DNA from: Lachnospiraceae bacterium
Lineage (GTDB): Bacteria > Bacillota > Clostridia > Lachnospirales > Lachnospiraceae
Direction: 5' to 3'
Assembly (NCBI GenBank): GCA_017396675.1
Contig: JAFQLB010000014.1
Span: 1-38,208, forward strand
DNA: 38,208 nucleotides
Shown one piece after another: positions 23,579 to 31,953 of the stretch. Below the pieces are notes generated by a model. It did not search any database and was not told the DNA's origin. It was given only the letters and a program-made list of their open reading frames with translations. A program made the position numbers and the translations under genes. Position 1 is the first letter of the stretch; each line of letters begins with the position of its first letter.

Positions 23579-25177
23579 ATGGAAAAGAAGAATATAAAAT
23601 TTAATCAAATTCCTTTTTTAATATTGCTGGCAGTACAGTTTTGTCTTGTGTGCGTCTTTAATCTAAGGGATCTAAGAGGTTCTTTGGATGCGGATCTGGC
23701 CAGCACTTTTTTTCATTTTGAGGAGGTTTTGGAACGGGGAACGCTGATACTTCCGGATTGGAATCATACCACCTCTCTGGAATTGGACGGAGCCTTTCTT
23801 TTTGCACTTCCGCTGTTTTTTCTGACGGGAGATTTGTTTACGGCAGTGGGTCTTTCCAATATTCTTTTGACACTGCTGTATCTGGTGGTTATCTATTTGC
23901 TGCTGAAGAATGAAGGAGTGGATAAAGCATATATCTATATGACCATGGCACTGGTAATCTCGCCTCATTCCTTTGGGATGCTGGATTATTTCAACATGAT
24001 GTTCTTCGGTGGCTCCTGCTACTCGGTAAAGGTACTGGTGCCCCTTCTTTTGCTGCTTCTGCTGTCAATGACGCTGAGGGGAGGGTCATACACCTGCCGG
24101 GACAGGATGCTTACGGCTTTTGTTGGGGGTATCTATCTTTTGTTGCTGTTTGCCACGGTGTTCTCCACCGGTACATATGCGGTACTATGCGGTATTTTCC
24201 CGGTTTTCTTTTGTTTGCTGCTGCGGGCATTTGTGACAGGAGAATGGAAGCATACCTATGACAGAGAATTGATTGTAATCGCTGCAGGTACCGCAGCAGT
24301 GACGGCTGTCGGAATGCTGTTACACGGATATGTATATCCGGGGGCAGGCAGAGTGATGAGTGTAACCAGATTGGGGAATCATGCAGCCAATCTGGATGCA
24401 TGCGTGGGAGGACTTTTTCAGATTTTTGGTGCAGTGCCGGGAGAAGAGCTTCAGGTATTGTCGGTATCCGGCATTATCTATTGTATAAAATATGTCTTTG
24501 TGCTGGCATTGCTGTGGATTTTCATACTTACCGTAAAGAATCGCTTGCTGTCTCACAGAGGAATATCGCAGTATGATGGTTTTCTTCCTTCCGCGTTATC
24601 CATGCTGTTTGCATGGAACTTTTTCATCCTTTTCCTGGCGGATGCAAGATATCCGGGGAATGCCCATACGGAATACAGATATTTGCTGATGGGAGCCTTT
24701 CCCTGTCTTTTGCTGATCGGTCCGTTCCTTACGGAAGAGAACAAAAAATGGAGCAGATTCCAAACAAGGATTGCATCTGCCGTTCTGATGATATGCGGTC
24801 TGATTCTTGTCTATGGTAATAACATGCGCGTGCATGAGAGCTGGGATCGTTCCGCTTACGCGGTAGAGTTTTGTGAATATGCCCGCACACTGGAGGTGGA
24901 TTCAGTTATTTTTCTGGATGATAAGGAGAGCTTTCAGTTTTGCAGGGCAATAGATCGGAATAAGAGATACGGAGTCTATTTGTCGGATGTACAGTCCTTC
25001 CACGTAAGTATTTGTGACTACTTTTCCGCTGCAAACTGGGAGCATTACGGAGAAAACCATGCGCTTGCGGTGATCTCCGGCCGTACTCTTTCCGAGCATG
25101 TTCCGGAGGATATGGCGGCAAGGTATGAATATATGGATTCTGTTCTGTGGTTTGATATTTATCTAAGGAAATACTGA
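23579..25177 (+). CDS. Multi-pass membrane protein, GT-C-glycosyltransferase-like
   Basis: 532 residues with roughly 10-12 hydrophobic segments and a final soluble part of about 110 residues. No named family recognised. The first external loop contains Asp residues (GSLDADLAS, near 33-41) placed after helix 1, as in GT-C glycosyltransferases that use lipid-linked sugars, and the whole plan (many helices, C-terminal soluble domain) agrees. It could equally be another integral enzyme. The ribosome site is weak (GAGACGGGA). It is divergent from the XRE gene, with a strong operator-filled promoter, so it is probably the repressor's main target. The type I toxin promoter starts one base after its stop. 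Confidence 0.75.
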   Translation: MEKKNIKFNQIPFLILLAVQFCLVCVFNLRDLRGSLDADLASTFFHFEEVLERGTLILPDWNHTTSLELDGAFLFALPLFFLTGDLFTAVGLSNILLTLLYLVVIYLLLKNEGVDKAYIYMTMALVISPHSFGMLDYFNMMFFGGSCYSVKVLVPLLLLLLLSMTLRGGSYTCRDRMLTAFVGGIYLLLLFATVFSTGTYAVLCGIFPVFFCLLLRAFVTGEWKHTYDRELIVIAAGTAAVTAVGMLLHGYVYPGAGRVMSVTRLGNHAANLDACVGGLFQIFGAVPGEELQVLSVSGIIYCIKYVFVLALLWIFILTVKNRLLSHRGISQYDGFLPSALSMLFAWNFFILFLADARYPGNAHTEYRYLLMGAFPCLLLIGPFLTEENKKWSRFQTRIASAVLMICGLILVYGNNMRVHESWDRSAYAVEFCEYARTLEVDSVIFLDDKESFQFCRAIDRNKRYGVYLSDVQSFHVSICDYFSAANWEHYGENHALAVISGRTLSEHVPEDMAARYEYMDSVLWFDIYLRKY

Positions 25178-25206
25178 TTGATGAAATAACGGTAGTGTGT
25201 TAGAAT
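25178..25206 (+). promoter_or_regulatory. Promoter of the holin-like toxin gene
   Basis: TTGATG at 25178-25183, 17-bp spacer, TAGAAT at 25201-25206 with the TGn extension (TGTTAGAAT). Predicted start near 25213 and leader near 59 nt. Confidence 0.7.
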
Positions 25207-25271
25207 GATAACGGAAAACCGTGTTGCAGGGTGGGCTGATCTCTCATTTGTATAGAATGGGGGTGATGCCT

Positions 25272-25361
25272 ATGGGAAATCAATTTGATTTCAAGGATTT
25301 GCTGAGTTTTGGCTTATTCCTTTTGGCATTGCTTACATTCGTCTTTACGTTTTGTAAGTAA
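25272..25361 (+). CDS. Holin-like type I toxin (29 aa)
   Basis: 29-residue hydrophobic peptide, MGNQFDFKDLLSFG followed by a helix LFLLALLTFVFTFCK. This matches the short Hol-Tox/TxpA-like peptides of Firmicutes, which insert in the membrane and are silenced by a convergent antisense RNA. Start: ATG 25272 follows GGGGGTGAT at normal spacing; an in-frame ATG at 25266 would add two residues but is too near the ribosome site. It has its own promoter at 25178-25206 and a shared terminator 12 bp after the stop, and faces an antisense promoter at 25469-25497. The peptide is short enough to be missed by length-limited gene callers. Confidence 0.82.
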   Translation: MGNQFDFKDLLSFGLFLLALLTFVFTFCK

Positions 25362-25372
25362 GGCTACATAGA

Positions 25373-25413
25373 AAAACCACCCCTGAACTTTGACCGGTGA
25401 CGGGGTGGATTTT
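25373..25413. terminator. Bidirectional terminator of the toxin-antitoxin pair
   Basis: AAAACCACCCC at 25373-25383 pairs with GGGGTGGATTTT at 25402-25413 (7-bp G/C core, one mismatch, then A-T pairs). A T-run follows on both strands, so it can end both the toxin mRNA and the antisense RNA. Confidence 0.85.
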
Positions 25414-25462
25414 CTACTCATTTAACTGGTCAACCCACCTTGTGGGCGGTTGTTCCTTTTAT
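25373..25462 (-). ncRNA. Antisense antitoxin RNA (predicted)
   Basis: Predicted RNA of about 90 nt from near 25462 to the shared terminator, convergent with the toxin mRNA and complementary to its 3' end. It has a 5' hairpin at 25431-25452 (CAACCCAC / GTGGG..TTG) and the terminator hairpin. This is the RatA/TxpA-like layout. Boundaries are predicted from the promoter, not measured. Confidence 0.65.
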
Positions 25463-25468
25463 GTCTCT

Positions 25469-25497
25469 AATATAGCATATCCGTCAGCAGGACGCAA
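25469..25497 (-). promoter_or_regulatory. Promoter of the antisense antitoxin RNA
   Basis: Minus strand: TTGCGT (25497-25492), 17 bp, TATATT (25474-25469), with the TGn extension (ATGCTATATT). There is no reading frame behind it, which fits a non-coding RNA. Confidence 0.75.
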
Positions 25498-25630
25498 GAG
25501 GTATATGCTGATTGCTAATTCTGTTTTTATCCGGCTTGACATAGTTTCTGTTGTCTGCGTTCTAAAAAGCGGCAAATGAGGCAATATCAATTCTTACAAC
25601 TCCCTTGTTTACAATAATTTTAGAATTGTA

Positions 25631-25657
25631 TTAGCACTCACCTCTTGACAGTGCTAA
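25631..25657. promoter_or_regulatory. CIRCE operator of clpB (HrcA site)
   Basis: TTAGCACTC, 9 bp, CAGTGCTAA: 17 of 18 arm bases match the CIRCE consensus (TTAGCACTC-N9-GAGTGCTAA). It lies 86 bp before the clpB start, after an A/T-rich stretch with -35-like TTGTTT at 25605-25610, so HrcA should repress clpB until heat stress. Confidence 0.93.
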
Positions 25658-25743
25658 CAATCGGTGTTATAAACAAGGTAGAACAATGAAAAGAGATCTG
25701 TATTTTCGGATGTTTTGAGAATACTATGTTGAGGAGGATTGCT

Positions 25744-28344
25744 ATGAATATATCGAAATTTACACAGAAATCCATGCAGGCAGTGGAACGCTGCGAGAAG
25801 CTGGCATATGAATACGGGAATCAGGAGATCGAGCAGGAGCATTTGCTGTACAGTCTGCTGACCATCGAAGACAGTCTGATTTTAAAACTGATCGAAAAAA
25901 TGGAGATCAGCAAGGAGCATTTTATAAATCGCTGTGAACAGGCACTGCAAAAGCGTGTAAAGGTGCAGGGCGGTCAGATTTATATGGGTAAGGATCTGAA
26001 TAAGGTATTGATCAGTGCAGAAGATGAGGCCGGTCAGATGGGAGACGAATATGTGTCTGTAGAGCATTTGTTCCTGTCTATGCTGCGCTATCCCAATCGG
26101 GAAGCAAGGGAGATCTTCAGAGAGTACGGGATCAACAGGGAACGATTTTTGCAGGCTCTTTCCACGGTGAGGGGCAATCAGAGGGTAACCGGTGATAATC
26201 CCGAGGCTACCTATGATTCTCTGGAAAAATACGGACAGGATCTGGTGGAAAAGGCCAGAAATCAGAAGCTGGATCCCGTCATCGGAAGAGACGGCGAGAT
26301 CCGCAATGTCATCCGGATTCTTTCCCGTAAGACGAAGAATAACCCGGTTCTGATCGGAGAGCCTGGTGTGGGTAAGACAGCTGTGGTAGAAGGGCTGGCT
26401 CAGAGAATTGTCCGGGGAGACGTACCGGGAGGCTTGAAGGATAAGAAGATTTTTGCGCTGGATATGGGAGCACTGATCGCGGGAGCAAAATATCGAGGTG
26501 AATTTGAAGAGCGTCTGAAGGCTGTTTTGGAAGATGTGAAAAACAGCAATGGACAGATTCTCCTGTTCATTGATGAACTGCATACCATAGTGGGTGCCGG
26601 TAAGACAGAGGGCGCCTTGGATGCGGGCAATATGTTAAAGCCGATGCTGGCCAGAGGGGAGCTGCACTGTATCGGCGCCACCACCCTTGATGAATACCGC
26701 AAATATATCGAAAAGGACTCTGCTCTGGAGAGACGTTTTCAGCCGGTAATGGTGGAGGAACCCACGGTAGAGGATACCATCTCCATTTTAAGAGGACTGA
26801 AGGAACGTTACGAGGTCTACCACGGCGTTAAGATCATGGATACCGCCCTTGTCAGCGCTGCGGTGTTATCCAACCGGTATATTTCCGACCGGTTTCTGCC
26901 GGATAAAGCCATTGATCTGGTAGATGAAGCCTGTGCATTGATCAAGACAGAGCTGGATTCCATGCCTACGGAGGTGGATGAACTGCGCCGCAGGGTGATG
27001 CAGATGGAGATTGAGGAAGCTGCTCTGAAAAAGGAGGATGACAGACTCAGCAAGGAACGGCTGCAATCCCTGCAGAAGGAACTGGCGGAGCTGAAGGAAG
27101 AGTTTAATAACCGGTCGGCGCAGTGGGAGAACGAAAAGGCTTCCGTAGAAAGATTGTCGGATCTGCGGGAGGAAATCGAAGCCATGAACGATCAGATTCA
27201 GATCGCAGAACGGGAAGGGGATTATGAAAAAGCGGCGGAATTAAGTTACGGAAGGCTTCCCGCACTGAAGAGACAGCTGGAAGCAGAGGAAGCAAAGATC
27301 AGAGAGACGGAATTCTCTCTGGTGCATGAAAGTGTTTCCGATGAGGAGATAGCCAGAATTGTTTCCCGCTGGAGCGGAATTCCCGTGACAAAGCTGACAG
27401 AGAGCGAGAGAAACAAAACGCTGCAGCTGGATCATCAGCTGCACCGCAGAGTGATCGGACAGGAAGAGGGCGTACGTCTCGTAACAGAGGCCATCATCCG
27501 TTCCAAGGCCGGAATCAAGGATCCTGAAAAGCCCATCGGTTCCTTCCTGTTTTTGGGGCCTACGGGTGTGGGAAAAACAGAGCTGGCCAAAGCGTTGGCA
27601 GAAGCATTGTTTGATGATGAAAATAATATGATCCGCATTGATATGAGTGAGTATATGGAAAAGTTTTCCGTTTCCAGACTGATCGGAGCGCCTCCCGGAT
27701 ATGTGGGATATGAGGAGGGTGGTCAGCTGACGGAGGCTGTGCGGAGAAAGCCGTACGCAGTGGTATTGTTTGATGAAATTGAGAAGGCACATCCCGATGT
27801 ATTCAATGTACTCCTGCAGGTACTGGATGACGGGCGGATCACAGATTCCCAGGGCAGAACGGTAGATTTTAAGAATACCATCCTGATCATGACCTCCAAC
27901 ATCGGAGCCGGATATTTGCTGGATGGGATCCGTGAGGACGGACAGATAGAAGAAGAGGCAAAGACTGCGGTGATGGAAGAACTGCGGCGCTCCTTCAGAC
28001 CCGAATTCCTCAATCGTCTGGATGAAACCATATTGTTTAAGCCTTTGACGAAGGAGGACATCGGAGGAATTATCGAACTGATCGTGGCAGATCTGAACGC
28101 CCGGCTGGCAGACCGCAACCTGTCCATTGCCGTTACGCCCGAGGCTGCCGACTATATCGTATCGGAGGGATATGATCCCGTATACGGTGCAAGACCCTTG
28201 AAACGATTTGTACAAAAAAATGTGGAAACGCTGGCTGCCAGACTGATCCTGGCGGATGGGGTGGCACCGGGGGATGTGATCCGGATCGCGTTAAATGAAG
28301 CGGGAAATGGCTTGGAAGCGGAGGTGGAGAGGGCCGTGCTTTGA
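25744..28344 (+). CDS. clpB: ATP-dependent disaggregase ClpB
   Basis: Hexameric Hsp100 that threads aggregated proteins with DnaK/DnaJ help. 866 residues with N-domain repeats (1-145), first AAA+ with Walker [10 protein letters not shown] near 197-205 and Walker B LLFIDELH, a long coiled-coil middle domain about 400-525, second AAA+ with GPTGVGKTE, and a C-terminal D2-small domain ([11 protein letters not shown]). The middle domain separates it from ClpA and its length from ClpC. ATG 25744 is chosen over 25726 because GAGGAGG is six bases before it. The CIRCE site gives HrcA heat-shock control; no CtsR-like site was seen. Confidence 0.96.
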   Translation: MNISKFTQKSMQAVERCEKLAYEYGNQEIEQEHLLYSLLTIEDSLILKLIEKMEISKEHFINRCEQALQKRVKVQGGQIYMGKDLNKVLISAEDEAGQMGDEYVSVEHLFLSMLRYPNREAREIFREYGINRERFLQALSTVRGNQRVTGDNPEATYDSLEKYGQDLVEKARNQKLDPVIGRDGEIRNVIRILSRKTKNNPVLIGEPGVGKTAVVEGLAQRIVRGDVPGGLKDKKIFALDMGALIAGAKYRGEFEERLKAVLEDVKNSNGQILLFIDELHTIVGAGKTEGALDAGNMLKPMLARGELHCIGATTLDEYRKYIEKDSALERRFQPVMVEEPTVEDTISILRGLKERYEVYHGVKIMDTALVSAAVLSNRYISDRFLPDKAIDLVDEACALIKTELDSMPTEVDELRRRVMQMEIEEAALKKEDDRLSKERLQSLQKELAELKEEFNNRSAQWENEKASVERLSDLREEIEAMNDQIQIAEREGDYEKAAELSYGRLPALKRQLEAEEAKIRETEFSLVHESVSDEEIARIVSRWSGIPVTKLTESERNKTLQLDHQLHRRVIGQEEGVRLVTEAIIRSKAGIKDPEKPIGSFLFLGPTGVGKTELAKALAEALFDDENNMIRIDMSEYMEKFSVSRLIGAPPGYVGYEEGGQLTEAVRRKPYAVVLFDEIEKAHPDVFNVLLQVLDDGRITDSQGRTVDFKNTILIMTSNIGAGYLLDGIREDGQIEEEAKTAVMEELRRSFRPEFLNRLDETILFKPLTKEDIGGIIELIVADLNARLADRNLSIAVTPEAADYIVSEGYDPVYGARPLKRFVQKNVETLAARLILADGVAPGDVIRIALNEAGNGLEAEVERAVL

Positions 28345-28382
28345 TAGAACAGAGGCTTACCTGAAGATTTTGTAATAACTGC

Positions 28383-28423
28383 CGTCTCTTGACAAGGGGA
28401 TATACGTGCCTGTCAGGAGACGG
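28383..28423 (+). repeat. Palindromic intergenic element, copy 2
   Basis: CGTCTCTTGACA ... ATATACGTGCC ... TCAGGAGACGG, an imperfect hairpin of about 14-16 bp between the convergent clpB and DUF4250 genes. It shares three blocks with 16986-17022 in the opposite orientation. No T-run follows on either strand, so it is unlikely to be a simple terminator. Confidence 0.7.
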
Positions 28424-28426
28424 CAA

Positions 28427-28606
28427 TCACACTGCCACAAACCGGTTGCCGTCCCTGTCGTAACGATAGTCGATGGCAGCCAGTTTTTTTGTTATTTCTT
28501 CTTTGTCCAGATCCAGATCTTCACAAAGGTCTTCCAATGAGGAATAGTGGTCTCTCAATTTCAGATTCAGGAAGGACAACAGCATTACGGGATCGTTTGG
28601 TACCAT
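28427..28606 (-). CDS. DUF4250 small protein (59 aa)
   Basis: 59 residues starting MVPNDPVMLLSFLNLKLRDH and ending DRDGNRFVAV, matching the conserved DUF4250 pattern (PxDPxxLLSxxNxKLRDxYxSLxxLCxDLxxD). Unknown function; probably a small helical DNA- or protein-binding domain, common in Clostridia and Bacteroidetes-like gut bacteria. AAGGAGG lies seven bases before the ATG at 28606. The gene is convergent with clpB. A weak extended -10 (TGC-TACGAT) lies at 28680-28675 on the minus strand. Confidence 0.88.
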   Translation of the reverse strand: MVPNDPVMLLSFLNLKLRDHYSSLEDLCEDLDLDKEEITKKLAAIDYRYDRDGNRFVAV

Positions 28607-28774
28607 GGGAACTCCTCCTTAGGATTGCGGCGTGTGGGATAATCACCGGAGACGCCGGTTGCTTTCTGTGTTTCATCGTAGCACAATTAGGGCAAAAAAT
28701 CCATAGCTGACTCCACGATTGAAAATCGCGTATGATGGGCCGGTGACAAAAGGGGAGATCTGCATCCGGCATAC

Positions 28775-28806
28775 CTCTTGCAAGAGAGTGGCGAATATTG
28801 TATGAT
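28775..28806 (+). promoter_or_regulatory. Promoter of MFS-ispF-GNAT, with a -35 palindrome
   Basis: TTGCAA at 28778-28783, 17 bp, TATGAT at 28801-28806. A perfect 12-bp palindrome CTCTTGCAAGAG (28775-28786) overlaps the -35 and could be an operator. Sequence between 28607 and 28774 shows nothing else clear. Confidence 0.55.
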
Positions 28807-28810
28807 GCAT

Positions 28811-28850
28811 GTGAAAATGTGAACATACGAAAATGTGAAAATGTGAACAT
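28811..28850 (+). repeat. Direct repeats in the MFS leader
   Basis: GTGAAAATGTGAACAT occurs exactly at 28811-28826 and 28835-28850 (24-bp period), with further partial copies (GTGAACAT) to 28858. It lies just after the promoter, so it is in the 5' leader of the MFS mRNA. Confidence 0.85.
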
Positions 28851-28907
28851 GTGAACATGCAAAAGAAGAGGGGGCAGCTGCCATATTTGGCTGTTGAGGA
28901 TAGTTTC

Positions 28908-30095
28908 ATGGAGCAAGATTACAACAGGACAGTGACAGCCTGTTTTGTGGGTTATGTGGTACAGGCTATTGTCAATAACTTTTTTCCGCTGCTGTTTCTG
29001 ACATTTCAGAGTACCTACGGAATTTCCTGGGAAAAGATCACATTGCTGGTAACCATCAATTTCGGAACACAGCTGCTGATCGATATACTGGCCCTGGGAT
29101 TTGTGGACAGGATCGGGTACAAAGCCACCATGCTGCTGGCTCACGGATTTGCGGCGGCAGGCTTTGTGGTACTTGCTCTGGTGCCGGATCGATGTACGGA
29201 TCCTTATGTGGGAATTGTGGCAGCGGTTCTGCTGTATGCCTTGGGGGGAGGTCTGCTGGAGGTAGTGGTAAGTCCTGTGGTGGAAGCCTGTCCTACGGAG
29301 AATAAAGAAAAGACCATGAGCCTGCTGCATTCCTTTTATTGCTGGGGACATGCGGCTGTGATTGCCCTATCCACCCTGTTTTTTTATATCGCAGGTATCC
29401 GTCACTGGCAATGGATGGCACTTTTGTGGGCGGCGGTACCCCTGTGCAACGGTTTGTTTTTCCTGAAGCTGCCAGTACCGTCCCTGCTTCCCGAGGGAGA
29501 ACGGGGCATGGGAGTAAGAGAATTATTTTCCGCGCCGGTATTTCTGATCTTCTTTATGATGATGCTGTGTGGTGGAGCTGCCGAGCATTCTATTGCACAG
29601 TGGGCTTCTGCCATGGCAGAAAAGAGCTTTGGTCTGCCCAAGGTGGTGGGAGATCTGGCAGGCCCCATGGGATTTGCCATGTGCATGGGGATCAGCCGGG
29701 TCTTTTACGGAAAATGGGGAGAACGGATCAGGCTGGATACCTTCATTCTGGGAAGCAGCCTTCTGTGCGGAGGCTCCTTTCTCATGATCGGTCTTATGGA
29801 AAGTCCCGGAGTGGGGCTGGCAGGCTGTATGATCAGTGGACTTGCGGTAGGAATCCTGTGGCCGGGCACGGTGAGTCTGGCAGGAGGCGCTCTGAAACGA
29901 GGAGGAACAGCCCTGTTTATTTTGCTGGCTCTGGCCGGTGACCTGGGCTGCTCTGTGGGACCTACCTTTGTGGGAATCGTTTCCGGTATGTGGGGTGAAG
30001 ACCTGAAAATGGGAATTCTGGCGGCGGTCATTTTTCCGGCGTTGATGGTCGTGGGGGTACTGGGAGGAAGAAGCCTCTCCAAAGTAAAAAATTAG
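28908..30095 (+). CDS. Major facilitator superfamily transporter
   Basis: 395 residues with 12 predicted membrane helices in two halves. The start region YNRTVTACFVGYVVQAIVNN resembles FucP-like/sugar-type MFS members of Clostridia. ATG 28908 is chosen over GTG 28851 and ATG 28857, because GAGG precedes it and the extra N-terminus would be polar and repeat-derived. The substrate cannot be read. It is the first gene of a likely operon: promoter at 28778, then ispF 24 bp later and a GNAT gene, ending at the terminator 31891-31936. Confidence 0.88.
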   Translation: MEQDYNRTVTACFVGYVVQAIVNNFFPLLFLTFQSTYGISWEKITLLVTINFGTQLLIDILALGFVDRIGYKATMLLAHGFAAAGFVVLALVPDRCTDPYVGIVAAVLLYALGGGLLEVVVSPVVEACPTENKEKTMSLLHSFYCWGHAAVIALSTLFFYIAGIRHWQWMALLWAAVPLCNGLFFLKLPVPSLLPEGERGMGVRELFSAPVFLIFFMMMLCGGAAEHSIAQWASAMAEKSFGLPKVVGDLAGPMGFAMCMGISRVFYGKWGERIRLDTFILGSSLLCGGSFLMIGLMESPGVGLAGCMISGLAVGILWPGTVSLAGGALKRGGTALFILLALAGDLGCSVGPTFVGIVSGMWGEDLKMGILAAVIFPALMVVGVLGGRSLSKVKN

Positions 30096-30119
30096 ACAGA
30101 TAACAGGTAGGAGGATATT

Positions 30120-30689
30120 ATGCGAATTGGAATGGGATATGACGTTCACAAACTGACTGAAGGCAGAGATTTGATCATAGGAGGAGTCAAAATCCCCTAT
30201 GAAAAGGGGCTGCTGGGACATTCGGATGCGGATGTTTTGCTGCACGCCATCAGCGACGCACTGCTGGGAGCAGCGGCTTTGGGAGATATCGGAAAGCATT
30301 TTCCGGATACGGATCCTCAGTGGAAGGGTGCCGACAGTTTAAAGCTCCTTGCCCGAGTGGGAGAGCTGGTGGAAGAAGAATGTCTGTTTGTGGAAAATAT
30401 TGATGCCACGATTATTGCCCAAGCGCCTAAAATGCGTCCCTTTATCGATGAGATGAGAGAAAACATTGCAGCGGCTCTGCAGATTTCGCCTGCGCAGGTG
30501 AGTGTCAAGGCTACCACCGAGGAAGGGCTGGGGTTTACGGGAAGTGGCGAGGGGATTGCGGCGCAGGCCGTCTGTTTGCTGGAAAGTCCCATCCGACTCT
30601 ACGATTCGCCGGCAGAGGGAGGCAGCGGATGTCCCGGTTGTGTGGGCTGTCCGGGCTGTGGAGGCTCCGAAAGTACCGGACAGGAGTAA
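30120..30689 (+). CDS. ispF: IspF, with Cys-rich C-terminal tail
   Basis: 2-C-methyl-D-erythritol 2,4-cyclodiphosphate synthase of the non-mevalonate isoprenoid route: converts CDP-ME 2-phosphate to the cyclic diphosphate with release of CMP. Metal ligands Asp8, His10 and His42 are present, and the family ending [20 protein letters not shown] is at about 132-151. The enzyme usually stops near 157, but here about 30 residues follow, with four Cys in [10 protein letters not shown] (171-180). The tail has two CxxC motifs and could bind metal; the core shows no defect. AGGAGG precedes the ATG. Confidence 0.95.
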   Translation: MRIGMGYDVHKLTEGRDLIIGGVKIPYEKGLLGHSDADVLLHAISDALLGAAALGDIGKHFPDTDPQWKGADSLKLLARVGELVEEECLFVENIDATIIAQAPKMRPFIDEMRENIAAALQISPAQVSVKATTEEGLGFTGSGEGIAAQAVCLLESPIRLYDSPAEGGSGCPGCVGCPGCGGSESTGQE

Positions 30690-30708
30690 CGGAAGGCCGG
30701 GAGGAAGA

Positions 30709-31890
30709 ATGGAAATGAGGGAAGCTAAGAGCCGGATCAGAAGGATCACGGGCAGTCAGTGCCTGAAGACCAGGGAACTTTGGGAGTCGGTTTTTTCGGA
30801 GGATTCTGCGGAATTTACGGAATACTACTATAGACACAAGATGGTGGAGAATATCGGTTATGTATGGGGGGAAGCTCCTTATGAGGCCATGCTGTTTCTG
30901 ACCCCCTATTCTGTTATGATAGGAGAGAGCCGGGAGCTGCTTTCCTATATTGTAGGGGTTGCCACCAGGCCGGAATACCGGCACAGAGGCAGAATGCGCA
31001 GTCTCCTTTTGAACGCCTTGCGGGAGGAGAGAGATGGGGGGAAGCCCTTTGTCTTTTTGATGCCCGCGGATCCGGCCATCTATACCCCCTTTGGCTTTCG
31101 CTATATCTATGATCGACCTGAGTGGGAGGCTGCCCATCCCGGCTGGGAGGAGAAGGTCCTTCGGCCCTTGTGCGGTACGGGGGAAAAAATCCCGGTGCCT
31201 GTAGGGGAGGATTTCCTGGAATTGCAGAGTTTGTCCGGCATGCCGGAGAGAGAGCGGGAGAGGCTTTGCAGCCGGGTGGCAGAGTTTGCCAATGAGGAGC
31301 TTTTCCGTACAAAGCAGATCTATGTAAGCAGAGATACAGCCTATTATCTGCGCCAGATAAAGGAAAGCAGGGCGCAGCGGGGGGATGTATTTGTATGGCT
31401 GAAGGGAGAAGAACCGGAGGGATTCTTTTTGTACGCAGCGGAAGAGGAAGAGGCTTATTTTCAGGACATCATATTATCCAAGGAGCTTTGGGAGAAGGGA
31501 GCCTTTTTTCGGGTCAAGGGACAAAAGCCCATCATCATGGGGAGGATTCTGGATCCCGGAGCCATGCTTGCACGGATAAAAGGCAGGGAGAGCTGGCAGC
31601 TGCGGCTGCATCTTGAGGATGATTTTCTCACGGAAAACAGCGGAGATTATTTGTGGGAGTCCTCTCCTGAAGGAGGCCGTCTGCTGAAAGCCTCCTCCGG
31701 AAAAGGTCTCCTGCAGGCGGCAGAACAGAGAAATGAGCTTGCTCTTTCCACAGAGGAGCTGACAGAGCTGGTATTTGGAAGAGCGAGGCCGGCTCAGTGG
31801 CTGAGGGAGGGCAGGATATCGGAAGAGACGGCAGAGAAGCTGGAAATGCTTTCTCCCTTGCGGGAAATCTCCTTGAACGAGATCGTCTGA
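30709..31890 (+). CDS. Eis-like GNAT N-acetyltransferase
   Basis: 393 residues, two GNAT-like lobes followed by a sterol-carrier-like C-domain, as in the Eis family of acetyl-CoA-dependent amine acetyltransferases. The acetyl-CoA loop is VGVATRPEYRHRGRMRSLLL near residue 82-101. The C-terminal part is about 280-393. The substrate cannot be deduced, and Eis-like proteins should not be assumed to act on aminoglycosides. A frame open from 30502 overlaps ispF; ATG 30709, after GGGAGGA and 19 bp behind the ispF stop, is chosen. It is the last gene of the operon. Confidence 0.86.
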   Translation: MEMREAKSRIRRITGSQCLKTRELWESVFSEDSAEFTEYYYRHKMVENIGYVWGEAPYEAMLFLTPYSVMIGESRELLSYIVGVATRPEYRHRGRMRSLLLNALREERDGGKPFVFLMPADPAIYTPFGFRYIYDRPEWEAAHPGWEEKVLRPLCGTGEKIPVPVGEDFLELQSLSGMPERERERLCSRVAEFANEELFRTKQIYVSRDTAYYLRQIKESRAQRGDVFVWLKGEEPEGFFLYAAEEEEAYFQDIILSKELWEKGAFFRVKGQKPIIMGRILDPGAMLARIKGRESWQLRLHLEDDFLTENSGDYLWESSPEGGRLLKASSGKGLLQAAEQRNELALSTEELTELVFGRARPAQWLREGRISEETAEKLEMLSPLREISLNEIV

Positions 31891-31936
31891 AGGGGTGCAG
31901 TCCTGCTCCGTACCGGAGCGGGATGCACCCCCTTTT
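31891..31936 (+). terminator. Intrinsic terminator after the GNAT gene
   Basis: GGGGTGC pairs with GCACCCC and inner GCTCCG with CGGAGC (31892-31932, small internal loops), then TTTT at 31933-31936. It starts directly after the stop codon. Confidence 0.82.
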
Positions 31937-31953
31937 CTTAGGAAAAAGATATT

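Noticed and set aside
27241..28215. 324-residue minus-strand frame inside clpB
   Set aside because: Antisense to the well-conserved second AAA+ domain.
28811..28858. CRISPR array
   Set aside because: Two 16-bp copies with an 8-bp gap, no cas gene, no spacer-length regularity.
30502..30708. Upstream extension of the GNAT frame over ispF
   Set aside because: It overlaps ispF by 188 bp; the ATG at 30709 has its own ribosome site.
30709..31890. Aminoglycoside-resistance Eis enzyme
   Set aside because: The fold is Eis-like, but substrate range cannot be inferred from sequence and the context is metabolic.
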